Shown here piece after piece: positions 18,896 to 30,593 of a stretch of 64,000 nt of DNA. Under the pieces are notes generated by a model. The model saw only the letters and a program-made list of their open reading frames with translations, had not been told where the DNA came from and made no database searches. Every line of letters starts with the position of its first letter. Position 1 is the stretch's first letter. This stretch comes from Neostapfia colusana (lineage: Eukaryota > Streptophyta > Magnoliopsida > Poales > Poaceae). The position numbers and the translations under genes are program-made. The stretch spans positions 108,015,854-108,079,853 of the forward strand of contig JASWHV010000009.1 of NCBI GenBank assembly GCA_030760725.1, read 5' to 3'.

Positions 18896-21235
18896 ATGGA
18901 GAAATACTCCGCTAAACCTTGTGTGTTTAGTGGTATTGATTTTTAGGTTTGGAAGGCACGCATGGAAGCTTTCATCCAGGCGCAAGGCTTTGCAATATGG
19001 GAAAGGTGTACAAGCCTTACGATGTGCCTTCAAACGATCAAGTCACGGCTACAAACATGAGAGATGTCGACAACAACAACAAGGCTCGGAACTTGTTCAT
19101 ACAAGGACTAACTCAGAGCGACTTCGACCGTGTTGCACACCTCCGATCGACGTACGATGTGTGGAGAGTACTTTGTGACTACCATGAAGGATCCAACACG
19201 ATCAAGGAGGTAAGACAGGATATGTTCAAGAAAGAATACATGCACTTTGAGATGTAACCCGGTGAGTCCATTGATGACCTCTTTGCTCGCTTTAATAAAA
19301 TTCTCAGCAACTTGCTTAGCGTCAATGTTAATTTTTCAGATGCTGAAAATGCTAGGCAATTACTAAGTGCATTAGACATGTCAATCTGGGAGATGAAAGT
19401 AACATCCATACGTGAATCCACTGTCATGAGTACTCTTACATTAGATGTGCTTTATTCTAAGCTAAAAACTCATGAAATTGACATTATATCACGTAAGAAC
19501 CCAAATAAGACTATTGCATTTGTCTCACAACGTGATATGCCTAGCTCCGGCCAATCATATAGCAATACACTTGCTTTGCTGTCTTCACTAACCCTGGAAC
19601 AAATTTAGGAGTTTCCAGAGGAGGAGCTAGTACTTCTTTCTACTAGGTTCTCAAAAGCATTCCAAAATGTGAGAACTAAAAGGAGAGGAAGCTCCGGACC
19701 TCAACGATGCTTTGAATGTGGTAAGATAGGACATTTTCGTACAGATTGCCCTAACCTTTCAGGTCCTTCTAACCGTGATGAAAAGCAGAACAAAGTAAAG
19801 TCCTCTTTTGGCAACACCAACAAGAAAAAGAAGGGTTTTACAGGACGCAAACTGATAAACAGTTTCTCACCGCACTTCAAGAACTTGGCTCGAGTGATGT
19901 AGACATTGGAAGTGATGAAGATGAAGATGATCTGGCAAACTTGTGCTTCATGGCGGGCAAATCAAAATCAAGTATGGAGGATGCAGAACACAACAGTGAC
20001 AACGAAGAGGTATGTCCTACTTGCGAAGAAATGTGTGATGCTATTTCTTGTGCCACTATTATTGTTTAGAAAAAGGACAAAAAGCGTGGGGACAATGCTG
20101 TTAAAATTGAGTCACTAGGATCTGAAATTAATCGTTTAAAATCCTTGACTCCTAGTGATGATTCTTGTTCCTCATGTGATTTAATATATGAACAATTGTC
20201 CTCTCTAAGAAGGGCACACACCTCCACACTTGATAAACTTGAACTTGAAATCGAAAAGAACAAAAAGCTTGCTGCACTTAATGATAAAAACTTGAAAGAT
20301 GCTTGTTGTTCTAGATTGATTTGCATTGTTCTACTTGCGATGATCTTGATAAGAAATTACAAGATGCTATGAAAGAAATTTCTATATTGAACAATGCTTT
20401 ACGTTCTCATGAAGTTAAATATTATTCTAATTGCAAATTAAAAGGAAAAACTTCATGTGAAAATTGCCTTGATCTATCAAATAAACTTGATAACATGCAT
20501 AAGACATTAGATCGGTTTTGTAATGAGAATAAGAAGCTAAACTTGCTGCTGAATTCTTCCAAGTCTTGCAATGATAAAACTGGTATAGGTTTTGATTCAC
20601 ATGCTCATGCTAAGGAACATCCACCTAAAATTGTAAAATCATTAGTAAGTGGTTTGATTCAAACAGTTCCTAAACAAAAAGAAGTGGTTTTTAAATCTGC
20701 AGGAGTGTTGTCACATTCGGGTTCAAATAAGTATACTGCATGCTCATCTAGACATGAACACAAAGTTAAATTTCATTGTACCTATTGTGGTAGAGATGGT
20801 CATGTCATAGATTTTTGTTATAGACTAGCTAAATAATATAAAAAGGAAACAATGCAAGCTAGATCTTACAAATCTCATGCAAAATTTGCTGCACATACTA
20901 AACCGAATGTCAAGAACATGCAACCTGCTGTTATGAGTCAGAAATATTCAAAGTTTACCTTCGGAGCTTCAGTTTTTGCCTCCGGAGATTCAGTTTTTGC
21001 CTCCGGACCTTCTGTTCTTGCCTCCGGAGCTACTGATTTTCGTGCTACACAAGTAACACCTCATAGGTCAGTAGTTAAGAACAAAAAATCTCAAACTTTG
21101 ACTCAAAAACCTGCTGTTTTATCTCAGCTTTCGAATGTTATTCCTGCTGGGCATCGTGTGACTTAGTACTGGATTCCTAAATGCCTTTTAACTAACCCCA
21201 GTATTGAGTCATCGACGTATTGTGCTTCTATGTAG
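18896..21235 (+). pseudogene. Sirevirus 1 copy A: gag
   Basis: MEKYSAKPCVFSGIDF starts the gag, with a TAG at 18944 where copy B has CAG. UBN2-type gag follows (QGLTQSDFDRVAHLRSTYDV, NLLSVNVNFSDAENARQLLS). CCHC motif 1 is CFECGKIGHFRTDC at about 19710-19750 and motif 2 is CTYCGRDGHVIDFC at about 20779-20820, the double arrangement I associate with Sireviruses. Between them are charged, coiled-coil-like stretches. After motif 2 comes a run of FASG(A/D/P) repeats coded by TTTGCCTCCGGAG words (20955-21040). One-base changes occur near 19004 and 19870. The gag frame shift near 20320-20370 and the final TAG at 21233-21235 are shared with copy B. Confidence 0.88.
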
Positions 21236-24200
21236 GTTACACGCTTGAGGAAGGAGAACATTTGGATTGTGGATTAAGGTTGCTCACGCCACATGACCGG
21301 TAACAAAGAATGGTTCTCCTCTCTCTCTTTTGTGTCACTTGTAGAGAATGTTACTTTTTCCGATAATCTTCAACTCCTATAATTGCTAAGGGTTCGGTTA
21401 GAGTAAATGATCACTACACTTTGAAGGATGTGGCACTTGTCAAAAATTTGAAATACAACTTGCTTTCTGTTTCACAATTGCTAGATGAAAATCTGGAAAT
21501 TATTTCCAATAAAAACTGTTGCAAAGTTGTAGGTTCAAATAGTGAGCTTATTTTTAACATGTCTTGGTTTGGAAGAGTTTTTAAAGCTGATTTTGATATT
21601 CTTCCTCTAAGCATAGATGTCTAGTTGCAAATGATTTCAAAGATTTATATTTTTGGCATCGTAGACTTGGTCACGTAGGCTTTGATCATCTCACGCGTGT
21701 TAGTGCACTTGATCCCATACGTAGCCTGCCTAAGCTTAAAGGGGACAAAGAAATTGTGTGCTCTTCCTGTAGACATGCTAAGATGGTTGCAGGTTCACAT
21801 GCTCCTCTCACAATGACCATGACAACTGAACCGGGTCAACTTTTACACCTTGACACCGTAGGACCTTCACGAGTTCAATCCTTCGGAGGTAAATGGTATG
21901 TTCTTGTGATTGTTGATGACTATTCTAGATACTCTTGGGTTTACTTATGGAATCTAAGAATGAAGCTTTTAGTCACTTTAGAACTTTATTTCTTAGATTA
22001 TCAATTGATCACCCAGGATCTTTAAGAGCAATTAGAAGTGATAATGGAACCGAATTTTAAAATCAATCGTTTGATCACTTTTGTGCTGAAAATGCAATAG
22101 ATCATCAATTTTCTTCACCATATGTACCTCAACAAAACGGTGTTGTAGAGAGAAAGAACAAAACCTTAGTTGAGATGGCTAGGGACTGATGCAATTGCAA
22201 CCGCTTGTTATGTCTCAAATCGTGTTTTCTTGCGTGCTAAGCTAGGTAAAACACCATATGAGCTTAGGTTTGGACATAGGCCTATTGTCACACACTTTAG
22301 GATCTTTGATTGCAAATGCTTTGTTAAGAAACATGGTAATCTTGATAAATTTGAAGCTAGATCTGTTGATGGCATATTTCTTGGTTATCCATCTCATACT
22401 AGAGGCTACCGTGTGCTTTTACTTGATACTAACAAAAATGTGGAGACTTGTGAGGTTTCTTTTGATGGAGCTAGCCCAGGTACTAGTTCAAATATTGCAT
22501 GTCCGGATCCATATCCGCAGGGGGAGAGTATTTTCGTTAATGAAGAGGAAGAAGTGGTGCTGCTGCCCGAAAATTCAGCAGCTAATGACATTGTTCCAGC
22601 TCCTGATCTTGATTCACAGCCAGCACCGATGACCACCATTGCTGGTCCATATCCTCCTCACGTCACAAGCTCATCTATTTGAAATGAACATGAAGAAGAA
22701 GAAGCTTGTGAAGTGTACACTCCCCTCCGGATTCTCAAAAGTCATCCTCCACAACAAATTATTGGAAGCTTGCATGAACGAGTTACAAGATCCAGGTTTT
22801 TTGACCCTAATTCTCATGCTCGTTCTGCTTTTGTTGCTTCTTTTGAACCCAAAGATATATCACACGCACTCACTAATGAATCTTGGATTATTGCCATGCA
22901 AGAAGAGTTAGAAAATTTTGAAAGAAATAATGTTTGGAAACTTGTACCTCCACCTCAATGTCACACTTTAATTGGAACTAAATGGGTGTTTAAAAATAAA
23001 CAAAGTGAGGATGGGGTTGTGGTTAGGAATAAGGCTAGGTTGCTTGCTCAAGGTTTCACACAAGTTGAAGGTCTAGATTTTGATGAAACTTTTACTCCTG
23101 TTGCTAAATTAGAAGCCATAAGAATTTTGTTAGCTTTTGCTGCATCTAAAGGTTTTAAGCTATATCAAATGGATGTTAAAAGTGCTTTTCTTAATGGCTA
23201 CATAGATGAGGAGGTTTATGTCAAACAACCACCTGGTTTTGAAAATCTAAATTTTCCTAATCATGTTTACAAACTGTCCAAAGCCTTGTACGGTCTCAAA
23301 CAAGCCCCTAGAGCATGGTATGATAGGTTACAAACATTTTTACTTGAAAAGGGGTTTACCATGGGCAAGGTTGATAAAACTCTTTTTGTGCTTAAGCATG
23401 GCAATGACTCATTATTCGTTCAAGTGTATGTGGATGATATTATCTTTGGTTGTGCTTGTCATGATCTTGTGTCCAAGTTTTCAGCTATGATGAGTTCAGA
23501 ATTTGAGATGAGTATGATGGGAGAACTCACGTACTTTTTGGGGCTGCAAATCAAGCAAACCAAGGAGGGTACCTTTGTGCATCAAACAAAGTATACAAAA
23601 GATCTCCTAAGGCGCTTCAACATGGACAAAAGAAAGCCTCTTCGGACACCAATGGGAACAGCAACAACACTTGAGCTTGATTAAGATTGTGATCCCGTTG
23701 ATAAAAAATAATATAGAAGCATGATCAGATCACTTTTGTATCTCACGGCATCAAGACCGGACATACAATTCAGCGTATGTCTTTGTGCACGGTTTCAAGC
23801 CTCCCCACGTGCTTCACATCGTCAAGCTGTCAAAAGGATTCTCAGGTACTTACATGGAACTGTCACACCCGGTTTCTCCGAAGAACAACCGAGTGAATAC
23901 CACATGTATGCCAGGATCATTCTCTCATACATGTGATGATAAATAGTGAAGCATCATTTATTAAAAGCCAGGTGTTGAATATAAATAAGTCTTACATAGC
24001 ATATGTCTCGATGGACGATAACAAGTTCATGACATGTAAATAAAACAGCAGCGGAATATGAATCTTGTGGGCTCCGTCACAGGCGTTGCCCGGGGGACTC
24101 CATTAACCTAGAATCCTTCTTCGGGTCCGAAGTCTTGGTCATTGAACACCACATCATCCCCTTGACCTGAGCAGCAATTTAAACCAACAAATATGCAAGT

Positions 24201-27200
24201 TTGAGTACCGTTGGTACTCAGCAAGTGTGGGAAAGTTATGTCATGCATGGCTAGAGCAAGGAGAGGTTTAACTCATGGTTAAAGCACTACGCAATTATTA
24301 CCTATCACCTTAGCTTATTTAGCACCTACATTACTACATAGGTGAGATAGTCCCAATCTCCCAACCCATCATCAAAATCAAGTAACCATAACATCATATT
24401 CAATGTCAAGCTCCTCGCTTAACATCCTCAACTTCCAAATTCATCATCCTCTAATTATGAATAAGTCCAAGCCGCTCTTGACCGTGAGCACGGCTGTAAT
24501 GACAGTTTTGACTCTGCAGAGTTTGCACCACTGTACCCACATGTAGTGATTTCATCCCCCGTTGCCGGGTGGACTAAAAGAACCTCCATTATGCCAGTGG
24601 CCGCGAACTACATTCACACTTCCCAGGTGTGTAGCCAGGAGATCACTACGAAGCCTTTACAAAGGGATTCCTGACGAGCGTGGGCCCACTGAGGTTTCAC
24701 CCTTAACAGCATACAAGAGGCTCCAACCCCGCTGCAGTGGCCCCCTCTTGAGCCTTGCGGTTCATATGGTAGTCCAGCTGACACCTATTCCCCGCACCAT
24801 CCAACACACCCATACTACGCCGGGGATACACCTAATTAATTGGCCAAGCTGCCCCATCTCAGCATGTGGTTGGCACGGTAAAGCCAGGTTACATGCTTCA
24901 TGAACCGGTCCTTAGGATCCAGACAAGTACTAAACACAAATCCGAGTCTCGTGCACCCAGCACCAACCAAATCATCCAACTTGTCTCGATCCCTACCTCT
25001 ACATAACTCATAATATCTCATTCAAGAGTAAAGTAAACAAGTTGATGATCTCATATCCCACTTATCCCATTCTAAGCATGGCTAAGCATAAGTAATATGA
25101 ATAAATGACATGATAAAATAAATCCCAATTCAAGCTACAAGGAAACAAGGTAATGCAATTCTAGGGAGACTTCCTAGCATGGGTTTCATATTTCAATTGA
25201 CAATGCAAATAATTCTATCTACACATCCTAGTATAGGATCAAAGTGGTCAAGGACACTTACCTTTTTCCTGCTGCTCTGAGAATGGAAAGTCTTGGTCTT
25301 GGAAAGGGAGAACTTGCTCTGGGGCAGGTTCTACTCATGCCAATACACATAGCAAAAGAAAACAACAATCCATAAGACATAGTTCACACTTTCACTTCAT
25401 ACAAACCACACATACCTATGAAAGTCATTCATATTTCTAAGTGTTGTGGTTACTCTACATGTGTTGATTTTTAACCTACATGCACTTTTAACATATGTAT
25501 ATGATTTCTAACTTTTGTATTCAGATTTCTGTTTGCACACTATATATGAATTTCCAATTTGAACAAATTCTTTATATTTAATTAATACACTTCTTAGATA
25601 CCAAGTTTGCATAAAAGGTAATTCCCTACTCCAAATAGGTTTTCAGATCTTCTACCAAATCCTAAACTGAAGTTTTTGGATTTGGAGACTTCATTTATCA
25701 TTTTCTAATTATGCATACCTATTTTCCTATATTTTTCAGATTTATTTTCTATGCCTAAAAGTGAGTTTTAATATTAAATAGTAGGGCATACATCTAAACA
25801 GAATAGGTTCTGATCTAAAATATTAAATAATATATTTTTGAACTTCTCCTCTGATGTGAACTAATTTAAATTTATTTTATCAGTTTTCAGAATTATTTCC
25901 TAGCCTAAAAATGTGTTTCTGGAACTAATAAATATGAACAACATTTAGACAGATTTCATTTCAGACTAAAATCTATTTTTAACTCATTCTAAAGTTTTCC
26001 AAGTGCTAGGAGAGTTTAAATTTGAATTTGCACATGTGTTTGCCTTACCTTTTAAATTTAAATCCTAGTCACATATTCAAATTTCTGAATTTAATATCAT
26101 ATAGGGTCAAAAAGGTAAATCCACCCTACTGCAGGGTCTAATTTACTATTTCATAAATTTCCAGGGGTCTAACTACACATAACAGAGGGGTTTTCCTAAT
26201 TTTTATTAAGTCCAGGGGCTAAAACTGATTTTTAAATGAATTTACACGAATTTCTGAAGTTCCAGGGGCTAGATCAGAAGTTTCCGGGGCTAGCTCGTGT
26301 TTTTCGTGATCCCAAGGGGGTAGCGCGTAAGAATCCCGACCTTTATAACGCGGGGCTGATGTGGACCGTCCGATTTAAAATAGATGGCTCAGATTAGATC
26401 GCCGAACCGGTACGCGCGGGTTTTAATTCTACCGTGCGATTTAAAATAGACGGCCCTCAAGGGGCCACGTCGCCCTGGCCGGAGCCAGCCCACGCGCGCG
26501 GCGGCGGGGGGTGGCGATCTCGCCGACGTAGCCTCGGCTTTTGCCGCTACTCATTAAAACTCGCATCTTTTTGCATGGATCGGCTGCGGAGGGGTAGGGG
26601 ATGCTCACCGAGGGGTTTTCCAGCACTCGGAGGTCCTCGAAGTCGGTCGGCGGCGAGCTTCAACGGCGACGATCTTCGGTGCACGTCGGGGGGGCCGTTG
26701 GGGCACAAGACACTTCGTTTCCTTCACCTACAGGGCTCCCCAGCGGCGGTGGAACGTGATCAACACGTTAGATCAGGGAATTTGAGCAAGGATCGAAAGA
26801 TATCGGCTGTAGAAACTTCGGTTCTCACCGGAGAGAAGAACAGCCGATCGGTGGGGGGGGGAAACAGGGCGATTGTCGGTGTTTATATAGGCAAGGGAGG
26901 GCGGCGGTCTGTTGGGATCGAGTTGGAGTCGTCCGGGACCGGGAATCGGGCTAGGGACGCGGGTTTCCGGAGTTTGTTGCGATCGGGCGCGAGGGAAGAG
27001 TCCGGCTGTGGGGGCGCGCGGGAGGTAGGAGATGACACGCGGGCCCTGCGTGTCAGTGAGAGGAAGAGAGGGGGCGTGCGGTCTTGGGCTGGTGCTGGAG
27101 AAATTGGGCCGGCTGGTGGGTTTCGGCCCACTGGTCGGTTCGGTTTTTCTTTTTCTTTTTCCTTTTCTTTTCTGTTTTGATTTGAATTTGAATTCCAGTT

Positions 27201-27805
27201 TGAATTTGAATTTCTGCACCACAGGCAATACGTCCAAAAATTTTTAAATTGCCCTCTTTAGCAGGTTTTGGGGTGTTACAGGAACTCAAGAATTTGGCAT
27301 TCTTCTTCCTTCTTCCTCAACCGCTACTTTGAAAGCTTTTTCCAATGCTGATTTTGGGGGTTGTAGGATTGATAGGAAAAGTACTTATGGTGCTTGTCAT
27401 TTTCTTGGTAATTCACTTGTTGCCTGGTCCTCTAGAAAGCAAAGTTCAGTTGCACAATCCACAGCCGAATCTGAATATGTAGCTGCTGCTAGTGCTTGCT
27501 CACAAATTCTTTGGGTTGTTCAAATATTTAAGGACTATGCGGTTGATCTAGATAGTGTTCCACTATTTTGTGATAACACTAGTGCCATTTGTATTGCTAA
27601 AATCCCCGTGCAACATTCGAGAACTAAGCACATTGATATTAGGTATCACTTTCTCCGTGATAATATCGAAAAAGGGAACATTGTGCTTCACCATGTACAT
27701 ACCGAACAACAATTGGCTGACATTTTTACAAAACCTTTGGATTTCACTCGTTTTTGTTACATTCCTAGTGAAATAGGGGTTATGCATCCTCATGGCTTAA
27801 ATTGA
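21236..27805 (+). pseudogene. Sirevirus 1 copy A: pol, interrupted by a solo LTR
   Basis: Protease remnant near 21262 (WIVD*GCSRHMTG; the DSGCS serine codon is now TAA), GAG-preintegrase (FWHRRLGHVGFDHLTRVSAL), integrase core (LLHLDTVGPSRVQSFGGKWY, VIVDDYSRYSWVY, IRSDNGTEF, VPQQNGVVERKN). About 36 bp are missing near 22183 compared with copy B. RT 22880-23450 includes WVFKNKQSEDGVVVRNKARL, MDVKSAFLNGY, YGLKQAPRAWY and YVDDIIFG. Pol stops at 23860, where a solo LTR lies, and RNase H resumes at 27281 (GGCRIDRKSTYGACHFLGNS, AESEYVAAASACSQ, TKHIDIRYHFLRDN, QLADIFTKPLD), ending at 27805. Many stops; inactive. Confidence 0.9.
23861..27280 (+). mobile_element. solo LTR of a gypsy-type element inside copy A RNase H
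   Basis: 3420 bp beginning TGTCACACCC and ending GGGTGTTACA, flanked by GGAAC at 23856-23860 and 27281-27285. Taking it out restores the copy B sequence exactly (TACATGGAACTCAAG). No internal coding region is present, so it is a solo LTR left by LTR-LTR recombination. The middle resembles the second solo LTR at 50655-53820 (CTCTGCAGAGTTTGCACC, CCTCCATTAT, AGCCTTTACAAAGG), so the two belong to related families, probably Tekay/Retrosat-like. The long ORF at 26434-27180 is a by-product of GC-rich text. Confidence 0.93.
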
Positions 27806-28800
27806 GGGAGAATTTTGAAAGTTGGGAAGTCTATGTTTGAATCTGAAATTAAAATAATATGAGCATAGTATTTCATGCATATATGACTTTGTGATTCCTT
27901 TTTCATGCTGAAAGTTCTTATTACATTACTCGTGTTATACATTTTGTAGTTTTTACCATGTCTAGTAATTGAAATAATTACTTACACTAAATCTGGTCAT
28001 GGTCGAACTTTCTTGCTGTTTTGAACTTGTTGCATGCTCACAAGTGCTTTTAATCATAAAGAATTAATCAAGTAATCAACTCACATGTTGAGTTTTTATG
28101 TTCAAATAAAAAAATAAGAAAAGATCAAGAGAATATGCATGCATCACACTTTTTCTTTTGAGATGGCTTATCATTGCACTTAGATATGAACTTGAAAGGA
28201 GTTGTGTATGACTAAAACCATGTCCTTAAACTTCTGACTGTCAAATGACATAGGCTTGGCCTGGTTGGTTAGAATAAGGCTGATGCTGCATATAATCTCT
28301 TGCAAATGTCATAAGATCAAAATTTGTGCTTTAAATGTTAAATAAAATACAGCAACAAGTGTCATGCTTTCAGGTTTTGAAATAGTTAAGTTTGTGAGAT
28401 CATGACTTGCTTAAATTAAAAATTAAACTTGATCTCTAGCATGGCTGACACTACTTTATGTATCTCATTGATGTGTTAGTGTAAGTTACTTGATAGTATG
28501 ATTTGGATGAGCTTCATTTTATATGTATATGTTATAATATGCTCATAACAAATTAAAATTTCTCTTTTGTACCTTGCTGAATACATTGTCAAAAGGGGAG
28601 AAATTGATCACACATTGCACACATTCATAATTGTTTTGACACGATTCTTCTCAGGGGAGAATTTTTGGTATTTTTGTTTTTCTTCTCATTTTATTTCTGA
28701 TTTACAAAGGGGGGGGAAATTGTTTTTAAAACTTTTCATGTGAATAAGCCAATGTTCGGATTTTAAGTGGTGTTGCCAATGCATTCATCAAGGGGGAGAT
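27806..28800 (+). other. 3' untranslated region of copy A with several polypurine tracts
   Basis: No ORF2 is seen. Polypurine tracts occur at about 28594 (AAAAGGGGAGAAATTG), 28652 (AGGGGAGAATTT), 28707 (AAAGGGGGGGGAAATTG) and finally 28790-28800 (AAGGGGGAGAT) against LTR 2. Several PPT copies are typical of Sireviruses. Confidence 0.8.
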
Positions 28801-30532
28801 TGTGAGACCTATGTGTGCTGAATACATTGGCTTTGACGATAAAAGTTTTGAATACTAACAAAACACCTTTTTAACAAGGTCCAACTCTGGGTCCGAGCTC
28901 CTGGAAGGTCCGACGATAGGTCCGACTTGTTTTGGGTAGCTCCGGCAAGGTCCGACGTAAGGTCCGACTTGCTTTTTCTAGGTCTGACTTATTTTGGCTA
29001 GGTCTGACTTGTTTTTGCTAGGTCCAACTAGCTTTGTTAAGTTCCGTGCTAGGTCCGACTAAGCTTTAGTAAGCTCTGGCACTGGGTCCAAGTAGCTTTG
29101 GTAAGCTCCGGTTCAAATTCCGGTTAGCTTTGGTAAGGTTCGGAGCTTGATTACAATGGTTCTGCTTTTAACTTGCAATGTTTTGAACTTGCTTTACTCT
29201 TATGAAAAGTTTGCTTAGTATTATTTTACTAAGTTTTTGGTGTGTTTTGGTGGTTATGGCTGATATCATTTTGCTATGGTTTACAACATGCTTATGTGAG
29301 GTGCTCACGTAAGATGTTGTAGTTTCGGAACTAACGAGAGTCAAGTGGAGAACTTGTGCTCGGAAGTATTGGTTGTTTATTCATGTGCAGGTGTTGCTTG
29401 AGTTCAATACATGGCTGGTGACGGGATCCATTGAACTAGTCTTAGGGAGAAGATGAGATTCAGCAACCAAGTTCGGGAGGAATAGTGGTTGAGTTGATCA
29501 GGAGGTTGCGCAGTATGTTTGAATCAAGAACAATGCATATGAAGGTATCTTGGACGTCGTTGGAAGATGTTTGCATGTGTGCAAGGAGTGCATGGACGTG
29601 GCTGCATGGTTCCAAGGCGTGATGAAGAGATGTGGACATAAAGAATTGGTCGGAAAGGTCCAACCGACTAGGTTATGGACTCAGGCTGCGGCTGAGTCGT
29701 GTTTGACTCAAATATGGAAAGTTTTGAGTTGGTTATGATAGGATTTTGTGTGGGTCACGAATTTGAGTTATTTTAGAAATGTGGGATATGTTTCTAAGGT
29801 ATTTGGAAGTCTTAAGATTGCTTCTATCTCCATGTAGAAGAGTCTTGAGCAGTATTAGAAAATTACAGTTTGAATCCAAGTAGGAGTAGGAGTCCTAGTT
29901 TAAATTGGGTTGGCCTTAGGGCTGGTTATATAAGTAAGGGAGGCCAAGGCTTATGGGATCACGACTTTGGGGCTGTTCCTCTTGTGTTTTGATATATAAA
30001 ATTCGTATTCTAAAGAAACTTTTGTGCCTTGTTCGTCCGACTTGTTTCAGACAAGTTTTTCTCGTCGAGTTTCTGTTCAGCACTACCTTGCTTTGGTGGT
30101 TTTATCATAACTCGAGTTTTACAGATCCAATTGATGTGATTCTTTTTGTGTTGTCTTCACAACTTGATTATATATCATCTATGAAAATTTCACGGTCATT
30201 GATTTTGTGGTTTCTGATCTACACGAGTTTCTTTGCAGTATTCCAGAACTGTTTTTCTCGCATAGGACAGATTGACCTTTGTTCGATCTTTCGATCGTAA
30301 CTTGAGTTTCTCTCAACGGATTTTTATGATTCTTGTTTTGACGTATTCGTGACTTGATTCTCTATAATTTATACTAGTTTTTTCACAGTTTAACACATTT
30401 AGATTAGTCGCACATACGTTTTCTTTAACAGATCGGTTTTCTACTGAGGTTTGTTTTGTTGCTTCCGCTGAAAAGTTTTTATCCACCATTCACCCCCCCT
30501 CTGGTACTTTACACGTGTAATTCGATCCTACA
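28801..30532 (+). mobile_element. LTR 2 (shared middle LTR) of Sirevirus 1
   Basis: 1732 bp, TGTGAGACC...GATCCTACA. It is followed by PBS TGGTATCAGAGCCAGGTT at 30535-30552. Its U3 motif block matches LTR 3 almost base for base and differs from LTR 1. Further down it has many private changes. Confidence 0.92.
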
Positions 30533-30534
30533 AT

Positions 30535-30552
30535 TGGTATCAGAGCCAGGTT
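30535..30552 (+). promoter_or_regulatory. primer-binding site of internal B
   Basis: TGGTATCAGAGCCAGGTT, identical to that of internal A. Confidence 0.9.
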
Positions 30553-30593
30553 GCTATAATATTTGTGATTTGCACGTGTTTTGACTAATCATC

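Noticed and set aside
26434..27180. 248-codon plus-strand ORF
   Set aside because: Lies wholly inside a solo LTR, GC-rich, low-complexity ending (FSFSFSFSFLF), with equally long ORFs on the other strand.
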